Positions 26,639 through 35,944 of a stretch of DNA of 64,000 bases are shown in pieces. Made by a program: the position numbers and the translations under genes. Location of the stretch: the NCBI RefSeq assembly GCF_002943565.1, contig NZ_PJCH01000007.1:62001-126000 (forward strand). Direction: 5' to 3'. Numbering within the stretch: position 1 is the stretch's first letter; each line of letters begins with the position of its first letter. The stretch comes from Hyphococcus luteus. Its GTDB lineage: Bacteria; Pseudomonadota; Alphaproteobacteria; Caulobacterales; Parvularculaceae. The notes below the pieces were generated by a model that saw nothing but the letters and a program-made list of their open reading frames with translations, did no database searches and had not been told where the DNA came from.

Positions 26639-28327
26639 ATGGCGACGAATGACGCTTCCCTGAAGCGCACGGCTTTTTTTGACCTATCTAACCTTCGCGG
26701 CGACGTTTTCGGCGGCCTCACCGCCGGCGTCGTCGCGCTTCCCCTCGCGCTCGCTTTCGGCGAGGCGTCTGGCGCCGGGCCCATCGCCGGGCTCTGGGGC
26801 GCCATCTTTGTGGGCTTTTTCGCCGCCCTTTTCGGCGGCACGGGCGCGCAAGTGTCGGGCCCCACGGGGCCCATGGTGGTGGTTTTCGCCGGCGTTTACG
26901 CAACGCTGAGCGACAATCCGGCGCTGGTGTTCGCCGCCGTCGTGCTCGCCGGGGTCATCCAGATCCTGTTCGGCGTGTTCCGGCTCGGCCAGTATATCAG
27001 GCTGGTGCCCTATCCGGTGATTTCCGGCTTCATGAGCGGCATCGGCTGCATCATCATCGCCCTGCAATTGTCGCGGCTGTTCGGCCACGAGCCTGATGGC
27101 GGCGGCACCATTCCGGCGCTCACCGCCATTCCGGGCGCCGTCATGGACCCGAACTTCGCCGCGCTCTCGATCGGCGCCGCGACGCTCGCGATCATTTTCA
27201 CCTGGCCTAAAGCCTGGGCGAAATACGTGCCCGGCGCGCTCGCCGCGCTTGTCATCGGCACCTTGATGAGCCTCGTCATCAAAGGCGCGCCCATTCTCGG
27301 AGACATTCCGACGGGCCTGCCGTCCTTCGTCGTGCCGGCCTTCACGCAGGACAGCTTCCTGATCGTCCTCGAAGCGGCGTTCATCCTCGCTGTGCTCGGC
27401 GCCATCGACTCGCTCTTAACCTCGCTCGTCGCCGACAACATGACCCGCACGCGCCACAATTCCGACCGCGAACTGATCGGGCAAGGCGTCGGCAACACCG
27501 TCGCCGGGTTTTTCGGGGCGATCCCCGGCGCCGGCGCGACCATGCGCACGGTGGTCAATATCCGCACCGGCGGGTCGACGAAGATTTCCGGCATGCTGCA
27601 TGCGCTTTTGCTGCTCGCCGTGGTGATCAGCCTGTCGCCGCTCGCGTCGCAAATCCCCCATGCGGTGCTGGCGGGCATTCTCGTCAAGGTCGGCTATGAC
27701 ATTGTCGACATCGCCTATCTGAAACGCGCCCATAAAGGCCCGCGCTGGGACCTTGCGCTGATGGCGCTGGTGCTCGGCCTCACGGTCTTTGTGGACCTCA
27801 TCACCGCGGTGGCGGTGGGCGTCGTCCTCGCCGCGCTCGCCTTCGTCAAGAAAATGGCCGACGACCAGCTCGCCCATTTCCGCGCCGGCGATCCGGCGCT
27901 TGCGACTGATGAAGAGCGCGAGCTTCTGGAGCGGGCGAAAAACAAGGTGATGCTGTTCGACTTCGGCGGGCCTTTAAGCTTCGGCGCCGCCGCCGATCTC
28001 GGCCATCATGTGCGCGAGCGCGTGAAAGAGCATGCGAGCGCCATCGTGCTCGACTTTCACCGCGTGCCGTTCCTCGACGTTTCCGCCGCGCGCGCGGTCG
28101 AGACCATCGCCTGCGACGCGCGCCAGGCCCACAAGACCGTCTATGTCACCGGCATGAACGACAAGGTGCGCGAGGTTCTCGCGGGCCTCAACGCCGATCA
28201 CTGCCTGCCGGCGGACACGGCATACCCGACCCGCATCGAGGCGTTGCGCGCCGCGGTTGCGGAAGTCACGTCGCAGCAGGGGGACGCGGACGCGCCGCAA
28301 GGCGCACCATCCGCCGCAACGGCGTAG
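26639..28327 (+). CDS. SulP-family anion transporter (bicarbonate/sulfate)
   Basis: 562-aa inner-membrane transporter. Starts with the SLC26/SulP opening FGGLTAGVVALPLALAFGEASGAGPIAGLWGAIFVGFFAALFGGTGAQVSGPTGPM, then about 12-14 membrane helices, and a C-terminal STAS domain (about residues 435-535) with VMLFDFGGPLSFGAA and IVLDFHRVPFLDVSAARAVE. Substrates in the family are sulfate, bicarbonate (BicA) or dicarboxylates. The partner carbonic anhydrase favours bicarbonate; this is inference. Followed by an intrinsic terminator at 28353, so the three-gene operon ends here. Confidence 0.93.
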   Translation: MATNDASLKRTAFFDLSNLRGDVFGGLTAGVVALPLALAFGEASGAGPIAGLWGAIFVGFFAALFGGTGAQVSGPTGPMVVVFAGVYATLSDNPALVFAAVVLAGVIQILFGVFRLGQYIRLVPYPVISGFMSGIGCIIIALQLSRLFGHEPDGGGTIPALTAIPGAVMDPNFAALSIGAATLAIIFTWPKAWAKYVPGALAALVIGTLMSLVIKGAPILGDIPTGLPSFVVPAFTQDSFLIVLEAAFILAVLGAIDSLLTSLVADNMTRTRHNSDRELIGQGVGNTVAGFFGAIPGAGATMRTVVNIRTGGSTKISGMLHALLLLAVVISLSPLASQIPHAVLAGILVKVGYDIVDIAYLKRAHKGPRWDLALMALVLGLTVFVDLITAVAVGVVLAALAFVKKMADDQLAHFRAGDPALATDEERELLERAKNKVMLFDFGGPLSFGAAADLGHHVRERVKEHASAIVLDFHRVPFLDVSAARAVETIACDARQAHKTVYVTGMNDKVREVLAGLNADHCLPADTAYPTRIEALRAAVAEVTSQQGDADAPQGAPSAATA

Positions 28328-28352
28328 CAGCAACGCCGTCCTTGCGCGGGAA

Positions 28353-28381
28353 GCCGGCGCCCTCGGGCGCCGGCTTTTTTT
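28353..28381 (+). terminator. Intrinsic terminator after sulP
   Basis: GCCGGCGCCC (28353-28362) pairs with GGGCGCCGGC (28365-28374), followed by seven T. A weaker relative of this hairpin stands at the same place before the second S9 gene (30468-30487), showing that it was part of a duplication. Confidence 0.92.
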
Positions 28382-28421
28382 GCGGGAAAAGAAAAGACAA
28401 GGAGCGCGCCGTTTTCCAAGG

Positions 28422-28451
28422 TTGACATGACATGCGCGATACCGTGACTAT
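28422..28451 (+). promoter_or_regulatory. Promoter of first S9 peptidase
   Basis: TTGACA (28422-28427) and GACTAT (28446-28451) with 18-base spacing, or TATGCT three bases later. The block is copied almost unchanged before the second S9 gene at 30537, which supports its function. Confidence 0.6.
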
Positions 28452-28476
28452 GCTGTAAAAGGCGAGGGGGCGTGTA

Positions 28477-30450
28477 GTGTTGGGGCGCATTTTATTTCTA
28501 TTTGCAGCGGTTTTTTCTTTTTCAGTTGCGCCGGCTGAGGCGGCTGAACCGCCACCGCTTGAAGTTTACGGAAGCCTGCCGAGCATCCGCTCGCTGGCGA
28601 TTTCGCCCAGCGGCGAGCGGATTGTCTTTCTGCGCCATGAAGGCGAACAGGAATACGCCGCCGTCTTTGATTTCACAAAAAATGAGCTTATCGCCGCAGC
28701 GGATACTTCCAATATTAAGGCGCGCGGCGTTTTTTTCATATCCGACGACTATGCGATACTGCGCGTTTCACAAACTGAACGCATGTACGGGTTTCGGGGC
28801 GAGTTCGAATATTCCGCGGCGTTTTCCTGGAACCTTGTGACGGGCGAGATCAAACAATTGCTGCGTTATGAAGATGACCTGTTCCCCGCGCAGTCAGGTC
28901 TTGGACGCATTGTCGGACGGCTGAGGGGCGCGGATGAGGACTATGTGTTCATGCCCGCTTATATGGGCAGTCGCGGATCCGAGCCTGATTACGATCTTCT
29001 GAGAGTCAAATTGAGCAGCGGTTCCGCACGCACTCAAGAGCGAGGATACGATTATACGCGGGACTGGATTGTCGATCTGAACGGAGCTGTCATTGCACGC
29101 GAAGACTTCGATGATAAATCGGACATATATTCGATCTGGTTTTACAAGGATGGAAAGCCGCAAAAAATATACGAGGAAAAGACTGAACTCCCAAACATAT
29201 CGCTGCTTGGCGTGAAGCCGGACAGGTCCGCGCTCATCGTTGCCGTCACTCTTGAAGAAACAGACCGGCAGGCGCTCCTGGCGCTGACGCCGGACGGCAA
29301 GTTCTCGGAGCCCTTGTTTTCCAGATCCGACGCGGATGTGGGGAATGTGCTGACCGACCTCAATCGCGTTGTCTATGGCGTGCGCTATTCCGGATTGAAA
29401 CCGAGCTACGAGTTTTTCGACCCGGCGCTGGAAGACGCGCTCGCCTCGGCTCAGGCGACCTTCCCGGAGGCCTCCGTCTGGCTCACCGACTGGACGGATG
29501 ATTTTGAAACCATGATCATTCGGGTGGAGGGCGCCGCCGCGCCGCCGGTTTACTATCTGTACAGACCGGGCGAGCGCCGCATGAGCCGCGCCGGCGCCGT
29601 CTATAAGGGAATCAGCGAAGATCAGCTCGGTTCAGTGAAAATAATGAAATTCGAGGCGCGTGACGGCGAGCAGATTTCCAGCATTCTGACCTTGCCGCCA
29701 AGCGGCGCCGTGAAAGGCGGATATCCGACGATTATCATGCCCCATGGCGGGCCCGCCGCTTATGACGCGGTTGGCTTCGACTGGAAGGCGCAGTTTTTCG
29801 CCAGCCGCGGCTATGCGGTCATTCAACCCAATTTCCGCGGCTCCAGCGGTTTCGGACGCGCATTCGAGGAAGCCGGGCATGGGGAATGGGGCCGCGGCGT
29901 CATGCAGCATGACGTGACCGACGCCGCCGAGGCCGCCGTCAAGGCGGGCGTCGCCGATCCGGAAAGGATGTGCATTGTCGGCTCCAGCTATGGCGGCTAT
30001 GCGGCGCTGGCTGGCGGCGCCTTTACGCCTGAGCTTTACAAATGCGTCGCCGCGATCGCGCCGGTCGCCGACCTGCCGCAGATGATTTTTACTGAACGCC
30101 GGGACAGCGGCAAAGACAGCTGGGTTGTCAGCTATTGGACCAAGGTCATCGGCGATGTGCGCGAAGAGCGCGACCGGCTGGAGGATATGTCGCCATCCAA
30201 TCACGCCGAGGCGTTCAAGGCGCCGGTCCTCCTGATTCACGGCAATGACGACACCGTGGTTCCCTACCGCCAGAGCCGCATCATGAAGGGCGCGCTGGAA
30301 CGGGCCGACAAGGATGTGGAGCTCGTCAAGGTCAAAGGCGGCGATCACTGGCTTACCACCAGCGAGATGCGGCTTGAGACCTTGCGCGCGCTCGGCGACT
30401 TCGTGGACAGCCATATCGGCGATGAGGCGGCGGCGCCGATCTCCCCTTAA
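28477..30450 (+). CDS. Exported S9 prolyl-oligopeptidase-family peptidase, copy 1
   Basis: 657 aa. Signal peptide (VFSFSVAPAEA ends it), seven-blade-like beta-propeller N-terminal region, then an alpha/beta hydrolase peptidase domain: oxyanion HGGPAAYDAVGFDW, nucleophile GSSYGGYAAL (S504), Asp in HGNDDTVVPY (D591/592) and His in KGGDHW (H624). This is the dipeptidyl/acylaminoacyl peptidase subgroup common in Caulobacter-type bacteria, thought to cut short peptides in the periplasm. GTG start after GAGGGG. A second, closely similar gene follows in tandem; the hydrolase domains are nearly the same while the propellers differ more (roughly residues 75-240). Confidence 0.93.
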   Translation: MLGRILFLFAAVFSFSVAPAEAAEPPPLEVYGSLPSIRSLAISPSGERIVFLRHEGEQEYAAVFDFTKNELIAAADTSNIKARGVFFISDDYAILRVSQTERMYGFRGEFEYSAAFSWNLVTGEIKQLLRYEDDLFPAQSGLGRIVGRLRGADEDYVFMPAYMGSRGSEPDYDLLRVKLSSGSARTQERGYDYTRDWIVDLNGAVIAREDFDDKSDIYSIWFYKDGKPQKIYEEKTELPNISLLGVKPDRSALIVAVTLEETDRQALLALTPDGKFSEPLFSRSDADVGNVLTDLNRVVYGVRYSGLKPSYEFFDPALEDALASAQATFPEASVWLTDWTDDFETMIIRVEGAAAPPVYYLYRPGERRMSRAGAVYKGISEDQLGSVKIMKFEARDGEQISSILTLPPSGAVKGGYPTIIMPHGGPAAYDAVGFDWKAQFFASRGYAVIQPNFRGSSGFGRAFEEAGHGEWGRGVMQHDVTDAAEAAVKAGVADPERMCIVGSSYGGYAALAGGAFTPELYKCVAAIAPVADLPQMIFTERRDSGKDSWVVSYWTKVIGDVREERDRLEDMSPSNHAEAFKAPVLLIHGNDDTVVPYRQSRIMKGALERADKDVELVKVKGGDHWLTTSEMRLETLRALGDFVDSHIGDEAAAPISP

Positions 30451-30467
30451 AGTCTGTTGCGGAGAAT

Positions 30468-30487
30468 GGCGCCCTCAGGCGCCGGCT
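30468..30487 (+). terminator. Weakened duplicated terminator hairpin
   Basis: GGCGCC (30468-30473) and GGCGCC (30478-30483) with a CTCA loop, followed by GGCTTTTC. It corresponds to the sulP terminator but has a shorter stem and T run, so read-through into the second S9 gene is possible. Confidence 0.55.
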
Positions 30488-30536
30488 TTTCTATCGCCGG
30501 AAAAGAACAAGACGTTGGGCGCAAGGTTTTCCAAGG

Positions 30537-30566
30537 TTGACATGACATGCGCGATGTCGTGACTAT
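30537..30566 (+). promoter_or_regulatory. Promoter of second S9 peptidase (duplicate)
   Basis: TTGACA (30537-30542), 18 bases, GACTAT (30561-30566), in a stretch nearly identical to 28411-28460. Confidence 0.6.
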
Positions 30567-30591
30567 GCTGTAAAAACATGAGGGGCATGTA

Positions 30592-32529
30592 GTGTTGGGG
30601 CGCATTTTATTACTATTAGCGGCGGTCTTTTCTTTTTCAGTTATGCCGGCTGAGGCGGCTGAACCGCCGTCGCTTGAGATTTACGGAAATCTGCCGAGCA
30701 TTCGGTCTCTGGCGATCTCGCCCAGCGGCGAGCGGGTCGTGTTTTTGCGCGACGACGGCGAGCGCGAATACGCCGCCGCCTTCGATTTCAAGAAAAATGA
30801 GATGATCGGCGGCGTAAACACCTCCGACATCAAGGCGCACGATATTTATTTCGTGTCAGAAGACTATGTGATCCTTTTTGTTTCGGAGACGGAGTACAAA
30901 CCCGGATATCGTAGCGAATATGAATTCACGACGGCTTTTTCCTGGAATGTCGAGACGGACGAAGTCAAAGAACTACTGCGCTATGAGGATGAGCTGCATC
31001 CCGGTCAAACCGGACTTGGATATATCGTAGGTCGTATGAAAGACGAGGACTATGTTTTCATGCCTGCGTTTATCGGGCTTCCAAATCCAGACCTTGATCT
31101 TCTCAAGGTCAGATTAGAATCCGGCGTTTCTGTCAGCAGCGAAAGCGGAACTTATCATACACGCGACTGGATCGTCGACGAAAACGGGAATGTCGTCGCT
31201 CGTGAAGAATTCGATGACAAGGCGAACCTCTATTCAATTTTCTTTTACGTGAATGGTCGGCCCGTCAAGATCTATGAGGAAGAAACCGCTATCCCTGACA
31301 AGTCGCTGGTTGGCGTTAAGCCGGACGGCTCCGCGCTTATCGTCGATGTCACCCTGGCGGATACGGACCGGGATGCTCTCGTAGCGCTAACTCCAAACGG
31401 TAAATTTTCAGAGCGTTTGTATGCCAGGCCTGACGCCGAGGTGGAGAGCGTCCTGTCGGATTTCAACCGCGTCGTTTACGGCGTGCGGTATTCCGGGTTG
31501 AAGCCGAGTTACGAGTTCTTCGATCCGGCGCTGGAGAGGCAGATCGCCTCGGCGCAGGCGACTTTTCCGGACGCCTCTGTCAGGCTTACCGACTGGACGG
31601 ATGACTTCGAAACCATGGTTCTTCGGGTCGAAGGCGGCGCGGCGCCGCCGGCCTATTATCTCTACCGGCCTTCACAGCATCAGATCTCGCACGCGGGTTC
31701 TATCTATGAGGGGCTCGGCGCGGATCAGGTCGGTTCCGTCAACATCATGAAATTCAAGGCGCGCGACGGCGTCCAGATATCCAGCATCCTGACCCTGCCG
31801 CCCGGCGGCGCGGTGAAGGGCGGCTATCCAACCGTCATCCTGCCCCATGGCGGTCCGGCCTCTTACGACAGCGTGGGCTTTGACTGGCTGGCGCAATATT
31901 TCGCCAGCCGGGGCTATGCGGTGGTGCAGCCGAATTTCCGCGGGTCATGGGGCTTTGGAGAGTCTTTTAAAGAAGCCGGACACGGGCAATGGGGCCGCGG
32001 CGTCATGCAGCATGACGTGACCGACGCCGCCGACGCCGCGATCAAGGCGGGCGTCGCCGATCCGGAAAGGATGTGCATTGTTGGCGCCAGCTATGGCGGG
32101 TATGCGGCGCTGGCGGGCGGGGCCTTCACGCCGGATCTTTATCAATGCGTCGCCGCCTTTGCGCCGGTGACCGACCTGCCGCGGATGATTTTTGACGAAG
32201 GCCTTGAACGGGGCAGGCGCAGCTGGGTCGTAGATTACTGGACCAAGGTCATCGGCGATGTGAACAAGGAGCGCGACCGGCTGGAGGATATTTCGCCGGC
32301 CAATCACGCCGAGGCGTTCAAGGCGCCGGTCCTCCTGATCCATGGCAATGACGACACCGTGGTTCCCTACCGTCAGAGCCGGATCATGGAAGGCGCGCTT
32401 AAAGGCGCGGACAAGGATGTGGAGCTTGTCAAAGTCAAAGGCGGCGACCACTGGCTCTCGACCAGCGAGATGCGGCTGGAGACCTTGCGCGCGCTCGGCG
32501 GGTTTGTGGACAGCCATATCGGCCAATAG
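30592..32529 (+). CDS. Exported S9 prolyl-oligopeptidase-family peptidase, copy 2
   Basis: 645 aa tandem paralogue of the preceding gene, with the same signal peptide start (MLGRILLLLAAVFSFSV), the same GTG start context and an intact active site: GASYGGYAAL (S500), HGNDDTVVPYRQ and KGGDHWL. It lacks about 12 residues, mostly in the propeller around residues 150-185, where the two copies are most different. Both copies keep all catalytic residues, so both are probably active with different substrate access. Its stop lies 43 bases before the helicase gene. Confidence 0.93.
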   Translation: MLGRILLLLAAVFSFSVMPAEAAEPPSLEIYGNLPSIRSLAISPSGERVVFLRDDGEREYAAAFDFKKNEMIGGVNTSDIKAHDIYFVSEDYVILFVSETEYKPGYRSEYEFTTAFSWNVETDEVKELLRYEDELHPGQTGLGYIVGRMKDEDYVFMPAFIGLPNPDLDLLKVRLESGVSVSSESGTYHTRDWIVDENGNVVAREEFDDKANLYSIFFYVNGRPVKIYEEETAIPDKSLVGVKPDGSALIVDVTLADTDRDALVALTPNGKFSERLYARPDAEVESVLSDFNRVVYGVRYSGLKPSYEFFDPALERQIASAQATFPDASVRLTDWTDDFETMVLRVEGGAAPPAYYLYRPSQHQISHAGSIYEGLGADQVGSVNIMKFKARDGVQISSILTLPPGGAVKGGYPTVILPHGGPASYDSVGFDWLAQYFASRGYAVVQPNFRGSWGFGESFKEAGHGQWGRGVMQHDVTDAADAAIKAGVADPERMCIVGASYGGYAALAGGAFTPDLYQCVAAFAPVTDLPRMIFDEGLERGRRSWVVDYWTKVIGDVNKERDRLEDISPANHAEAFKAPVLLIHGNDDTVVPYRQSRIMEGALKGADKDVELVKVKGGDHWLSTSEMRLETLRALGGFVDSHIGQ

Positions 32530-32572
32530 ACAGCCCCGTGACGCGGCGCGCTGAGCCCCTATATTGGCGGGC

Positions 32573-35053
32573 GTGCCGTCAAAGACATCCGCATCGCAAG
32601 GGCCCTTGCCGCCCAAATTCGCCGAGTGGTTCGCTTCGCGCGGCTGGCAGGCGCGCGCGCATCAGCTTGACTGTCTCGCGGCGGACCGGGAAGGGCTTTC
32701 CTTTCTCCTGATCGCGCCCACCGGCGGGGGCAAGACGCTGGCCGGTTTCCTGCCGAGCCTCGTCGAGCTCGACGAACGCCCGGCGGCGGAAAAGGGCAAG
32801 CTCCATACGCTTTACATCTCGCCTTTGAAGGCGCTCGCCGTGGATGTCGCCCGTAATGTGGGAGCGCCGGTCGCGGAAATAGAGCTCGGCGTCTCCATCG
32901 AAACCCGCACGGGCGACACGCCGGCGGCGCGCCGGCAACGTCAGAAGTTCCGTCCGCCCGACATTTTGATGACGACGCCGGAGAGCTTGTCGATCCTGCT
33001 CGCCTCGCCGGATGCGCGGGACTATTTCAGCGGGCTGAAGCGCGTCATTCTCGATGAGTTGCATGCGCTGATCCCGAACAAGCGCGGGCATCTCCTGTCG
33101 CTGGCTTTGGCGCGGCTGCGCGCGCTGGCGCCGGAGATTCGGTTCGCAGGCCTGTCGGCGACGGTGCCCGATGCGAAACCGCTGATCGATTATCTGACGC
33201 CCCAACACAAAGACGGCGTCAAATCCGCGAAGCTCATTCGCGGCAAATCCGGCGCGAAACCGCAGGTCGATGTCTTGATGTCCGAAGAGCGCATCCCCTG
33301 GGCGGGCCACACGGGCCGGCACGCTTTTCAGGAAGTCTATGAGCGCATCAAAGCCGCGAAACTGACGCTGGTGTTCGTCAATACGCGGTCGCAGGCCGAG
33401 ATTACTTTCGCCTCGCTCTGGAAGCTGAACGACGACAATCTCCCGATCGCGCTCCATCACGGCTCCCTCGAAGTTGACCGGCGGCGCAAGGTCGAGGCCG
33501 CGATGACGCGCGGAGAGCTGCGCGCGGTGGTGTGCACCTCGACCCTCGATCTTGGCATCGACTGGGGCGATGTGGACCTCGTGATCCAGATGGGCGCGCC
33601 GAAGGGCGCAAGCCGTCTGACGCAACGGATCGGGCGCGCCAATCACCGCATGAACGAACCCTCCGCCGCGCTGCTCGCGCCCGCGAACCGCATGGAGGTC
33701 TTGGAATGCATCGCCGCCAAACAGGCGATCGAGGAAGGCGCGCTCGACGGCGACCCGCCGCGCAAAGGAACGCTCGACGTGCTCGCCCAGCACATTCTCG
33801 GCATGGCCTGCGCCGAGCCTTTCCGCGCCGACGATCTTTATGAAGAAATCCGCACAGCATCGCCTTACGCCGATCTCCCGCGCAAGGATTTCGACGATGC
33901 GGTGGAGTTTGTCGCCACAGGCGGCTACGCGCTGAAGCGTTACGACCGTTACCGCCGCATCGTGAAGACGACAGAGGGGACGTATCGCGTCCGCGACAAG
34001 CTCGCCATCCAGCAATACAAGATGAATGTGGGGACGATCACCGAAGCGGCGGAAATCAACATTCGCTTGGCGAGCTCGAAAGGCCCGAAAAGGCCGGGGC
34101 GCAAGCTCGGCACGATTGAGGAATGGTTTTTCGAAACCATCAATATCGGCGACGCCTTTTATTTCGCGGGCGAGGTCCTGCGGCTCGAACGCATCGACGG
34201 CAATGACGCCGTCGTCACCCGCACCAGCGCAGAGTCGCCGCGCCTGCCGAGCTGGGGCGGCAATAAATATCCGTGGTCGACCTATCTCGCGGACCGCGTG
34301 CGCCACATGCTTTACAATGTGGACGACTGGAAAGCCTATCCCGATCAGGTGCGCGACTGGCTAGAAAAACAGCGCGAAGTGGCGCTCATCCCGAAACCGG
34401 ACGAACTCTTGGTGGAAACCTTTCCTTATCACGGGCGCTTCTTTCTCGTCTGTTATCCGTTCGAGGGCTGGCTCGCCCATCAGACCTTGGGCATGCTCGC
34501 AACGCGCCGTCTTGAGCGCCTCGGCAAGCAGCCCATCGGCTTCGTGCCGACGGAATATGCGCTCTCCGTCTGGTCGCGTCAGGATATGTCAGATGTCGAC
34601 ATGGCCGCGCTCTTCGACGAAGACATGCTTGGCGACGACTTGGAAGCGTGGACGGCGGAAGCGACCGTGATGAAACGCACTTTCCGCAATTGCGCCACCA
34701 TCGCCGGACTCATTGAAAAGAAATATCCGGGACAGGAAAAGACGGGACGGCAGGTCTCTTTCTCCGCCGACCTCATTTACAATGTCCTGCGCGAGCATGA
34801 GCCCGATCATCTTCTCCTGCGCGCGGCGTGGGACGATGCGGCGGGCGGCTTTATGGATATTGCGCGTCTGCAATCGGTCTTAACGCGCGCGAAGGGAAGG
34901 GTGGTCGCCTCGCCTTTGACCCAAGTCTCGCCGCTCGCCGTGCCGGTGATGCTCGAGATCGGCCGCGAGGGCGTCGCGAAATCGGCGTCGGAGGAAATGC
35001 TGAAAGCCGCATCGGACGAGTTGATTGCAACGGCGATGGGCGGGGCGCAATAA
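32573..35053 (+). CDS. Ligase-associated Lhr-like DEXH helicase
   Basis: ATP-dependent 3'-5' DNA helicase of the Lhr-core type found with PdeM nuclease and a ligase in bacterial DNA damage responses. About 826 aa. Motifs: LLIAPTGGGKTLAGFLPSL (Walker A near residue 50), ILDELHALIPNKRGHL (DELH), FAGLSATVPD, FVNTRSQAEI, STLDLGIDWGDVDLVIQMG and QRIGRANHR. The C-terminus has the winged-helix and DUF-type extension of Lhr. No clear ribosome site is seen; GTG 32573 is chosen, TTG 32564 is possible. PdeM follows at 35945 after two unrelated small genes. Confidence 0.93.
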   Translation: MPSKTSASQGPLPPKFAEWFASRGWQARAHQLDCLAADREGLSFLLIAPTGGGKTLAGFLPSLVELDERPAAEKGKLHTLYISPLKALAVDVARNVGAPVAEIELGVSIETRTGDTPAARRQRQKFRPPDILMTTPESLSILLASPDARDYFSGLKRVILDELHALIPNKRGHLLSLALARLRALAPEIRFAGLSATVPDAKPLIDYLTPQHKDGVKSAKLIRGKSGAKPQVDVLMSEERIPWAGHTGRHAFQEVYERIKAAKLTLVFVNTRSQAEITFASLWKLNDDNLPIALHHGSLEVDRRRKVEAAMTRGELRAVVCTSTLDLGIDWGDVDLVIQMGAPKGASRLTQRIGRANHRMNEPSAALLAPANRMEVLECIAAKQAIEEGALDGDPPRKGTLDVLAQHILGMACAEPFRADDLYEEIRTASPYADLPRKDFDDAVEFVATGGYALKRYDRYRRIVKTTEGTYRVRDKLAIQQYKMNVGTITEAAEINIRLASSKGPKRPGRKLGTIEEWFFETINIGDAFYFAGEVLRLERIDGNDAVVTRTSAESPRLPSWGGNKYPWSTYLADRVRHMLYNVDDWKAYPDQVRDWLEKQREVALIPKPDELLVETFPYHGRFFLVCYPFEGWLAHQTLGMLATRRLERLGKQPIGFVPTEYALSVWSRQDMSDVDMAALFDEDMLGDDLEAWTAEATVMKRTFRNCATIAGLIEKKYPGQEKTGRQVSFSADLIYNVLREHEPDHLLLRAAWDDAAGGFMDIARLQSVLTRAKGRVVASPLTQVSPLAVPVMLEIGREGVAKSASEEMLKAASDELIATAMGGAQ

Positions 35054-35100
35054 AAGCGTCAAGCCGTTTGCAATTGCGCATTTCATGCTAGGCTGTCCGC

Positions 35101-35532
35101 ATGGGACGGCTTGTCGAAATCGCACGTTTCTATGACCCCGAAGAGGCCTATTGCGCCAGGGGCTATTTGCGATCCTGCGGAATCGAGACTTTCGTACAGA
35201 ATGAACACCATTTGGCGGTGGCGCCGCATTTGCGCGTTGCGCTGGGCGGTTATGGACTTTTCTTAACGGACGCTTTGGCTGATGAGGCGAAGGCCGCGCT
35301 CATGGATCTCGACGCGGAGAAAAATGCGGGACGCGCCGGCGTCGTCGATGATGAAGTCTATCCCGCTAAAAGAAATTGGTTCTGGCTGCCTATCGCCTTC
35401 ATTACGGCGACGCCATTTGTTCCTGTTTATAAATCGAAATGGGATGCTTTCTGGCAAAGCCTTCCAGCCGTATTGTTATATGTAGCTTGCACTATGCCCG
35501 TTATTTTTGCCCTTCTTTATTGGCTGAGATGA
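35101..35532 (+). CDS. DUF2007-like protein with C-terminal membrane segments
   Basis: 143 aa. N-terminal part (LVEIARFYDPEEAYCARGYLRSCGIETFVQNEHHLAVAPHL...GGYGLFLTDALADEAKAAL) resembles the DUF2007 putative signal-transducing domain. C-terminal half has two hydrophobic segments (WFWLPIAFITATPFVPVY and LPAVLLYVACTMPVIFALLYWL). The stop codon overlaps the next ATG. Its second half is AT-richer than its neighbours. It splits the usual helicase-PdeM pair. Role unknown. Confidence 0.75.
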   Translation: MGRLVEIARFYDPEEAYCARGYLRSCGIETFVQNEHHLAVAPHLRVALGGYGLFLTDALADEAKAALMDLDAEKNAGRAGVVDDEVYPAKRNWFWLPIAFITATPFVPVYKSKWDAFWQSLPAVLLYVACTMPVIFALLYWLR

Positions 35533-35909
35533 TTGAAGAGCGAATGAAAAATGTGAACCTTTCGTCAGGATTTCAATGGGCGATAATTCTGCTCGCCTTT
35601 CAGATCCTGCTGGCTTTAGGGGCTTATGTCACGGCATGCTTGATTTATGGTTACGAGCCATTCAACTTCGTTTCAGGATTGAAGTGGATCGCGCATCACC
35701 CGGTTTTTCCTAAAGTGATCATCGTTTTGCCCGTTATAGGTTTTCTCTTCGGCGCTTTTGGCGGGCTTATTGAGGCGAAGGCGCCGTCCGCTCTGAAAAA
35801 TGCTACTGCACAAACGAAAAGCCGAATCGCATGGATATTTATCATATTGCTGATTGCGGCCTTCGTTCTTCTGGGGCTGCCCGGCGTAGTCTATGTGTTG
35901 CGGTCCTAG
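35529..35909 (+). CDS. Small membrane protein, unknown
   Basis: 126 aa from the ATG at 35529, which overlaps the previous stop (ATGA); an ATG at 35544 (MKNVNL) is also possible. Three membrane segments: AIILLAFQILLALGAYVTACLIYG, VIIVLPVIGFLFGAFGGLI and IAWIFIILLIAAFVLLGLPGVVYVL. No recognised domain. Translationally coupled to the DUF2007-like gene, with the same lower GC content, so the two probably arrived and act together. Confidence 0.75.
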   Translation: MIEERMKNVNLSSGFQWAIILLAFQILLALGAYVTACLIYGYEPFNFVSGLKWIAHHPVFPKVIIVLPVIGFLFGAFGGLIEAKAPSALKNATAQTKSRIAWIFIILLIAAFVLLGLPGVVYVLRS

Positions 35910-35944
35910 CTTCCGATTTTCTGCAAATGCGCTAAGAAGAAGCC

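Noticed and set aside
32579-34306. 575-codon minus-strand ORF
   Set aside because: Shadow of the Lhr-like helicase.
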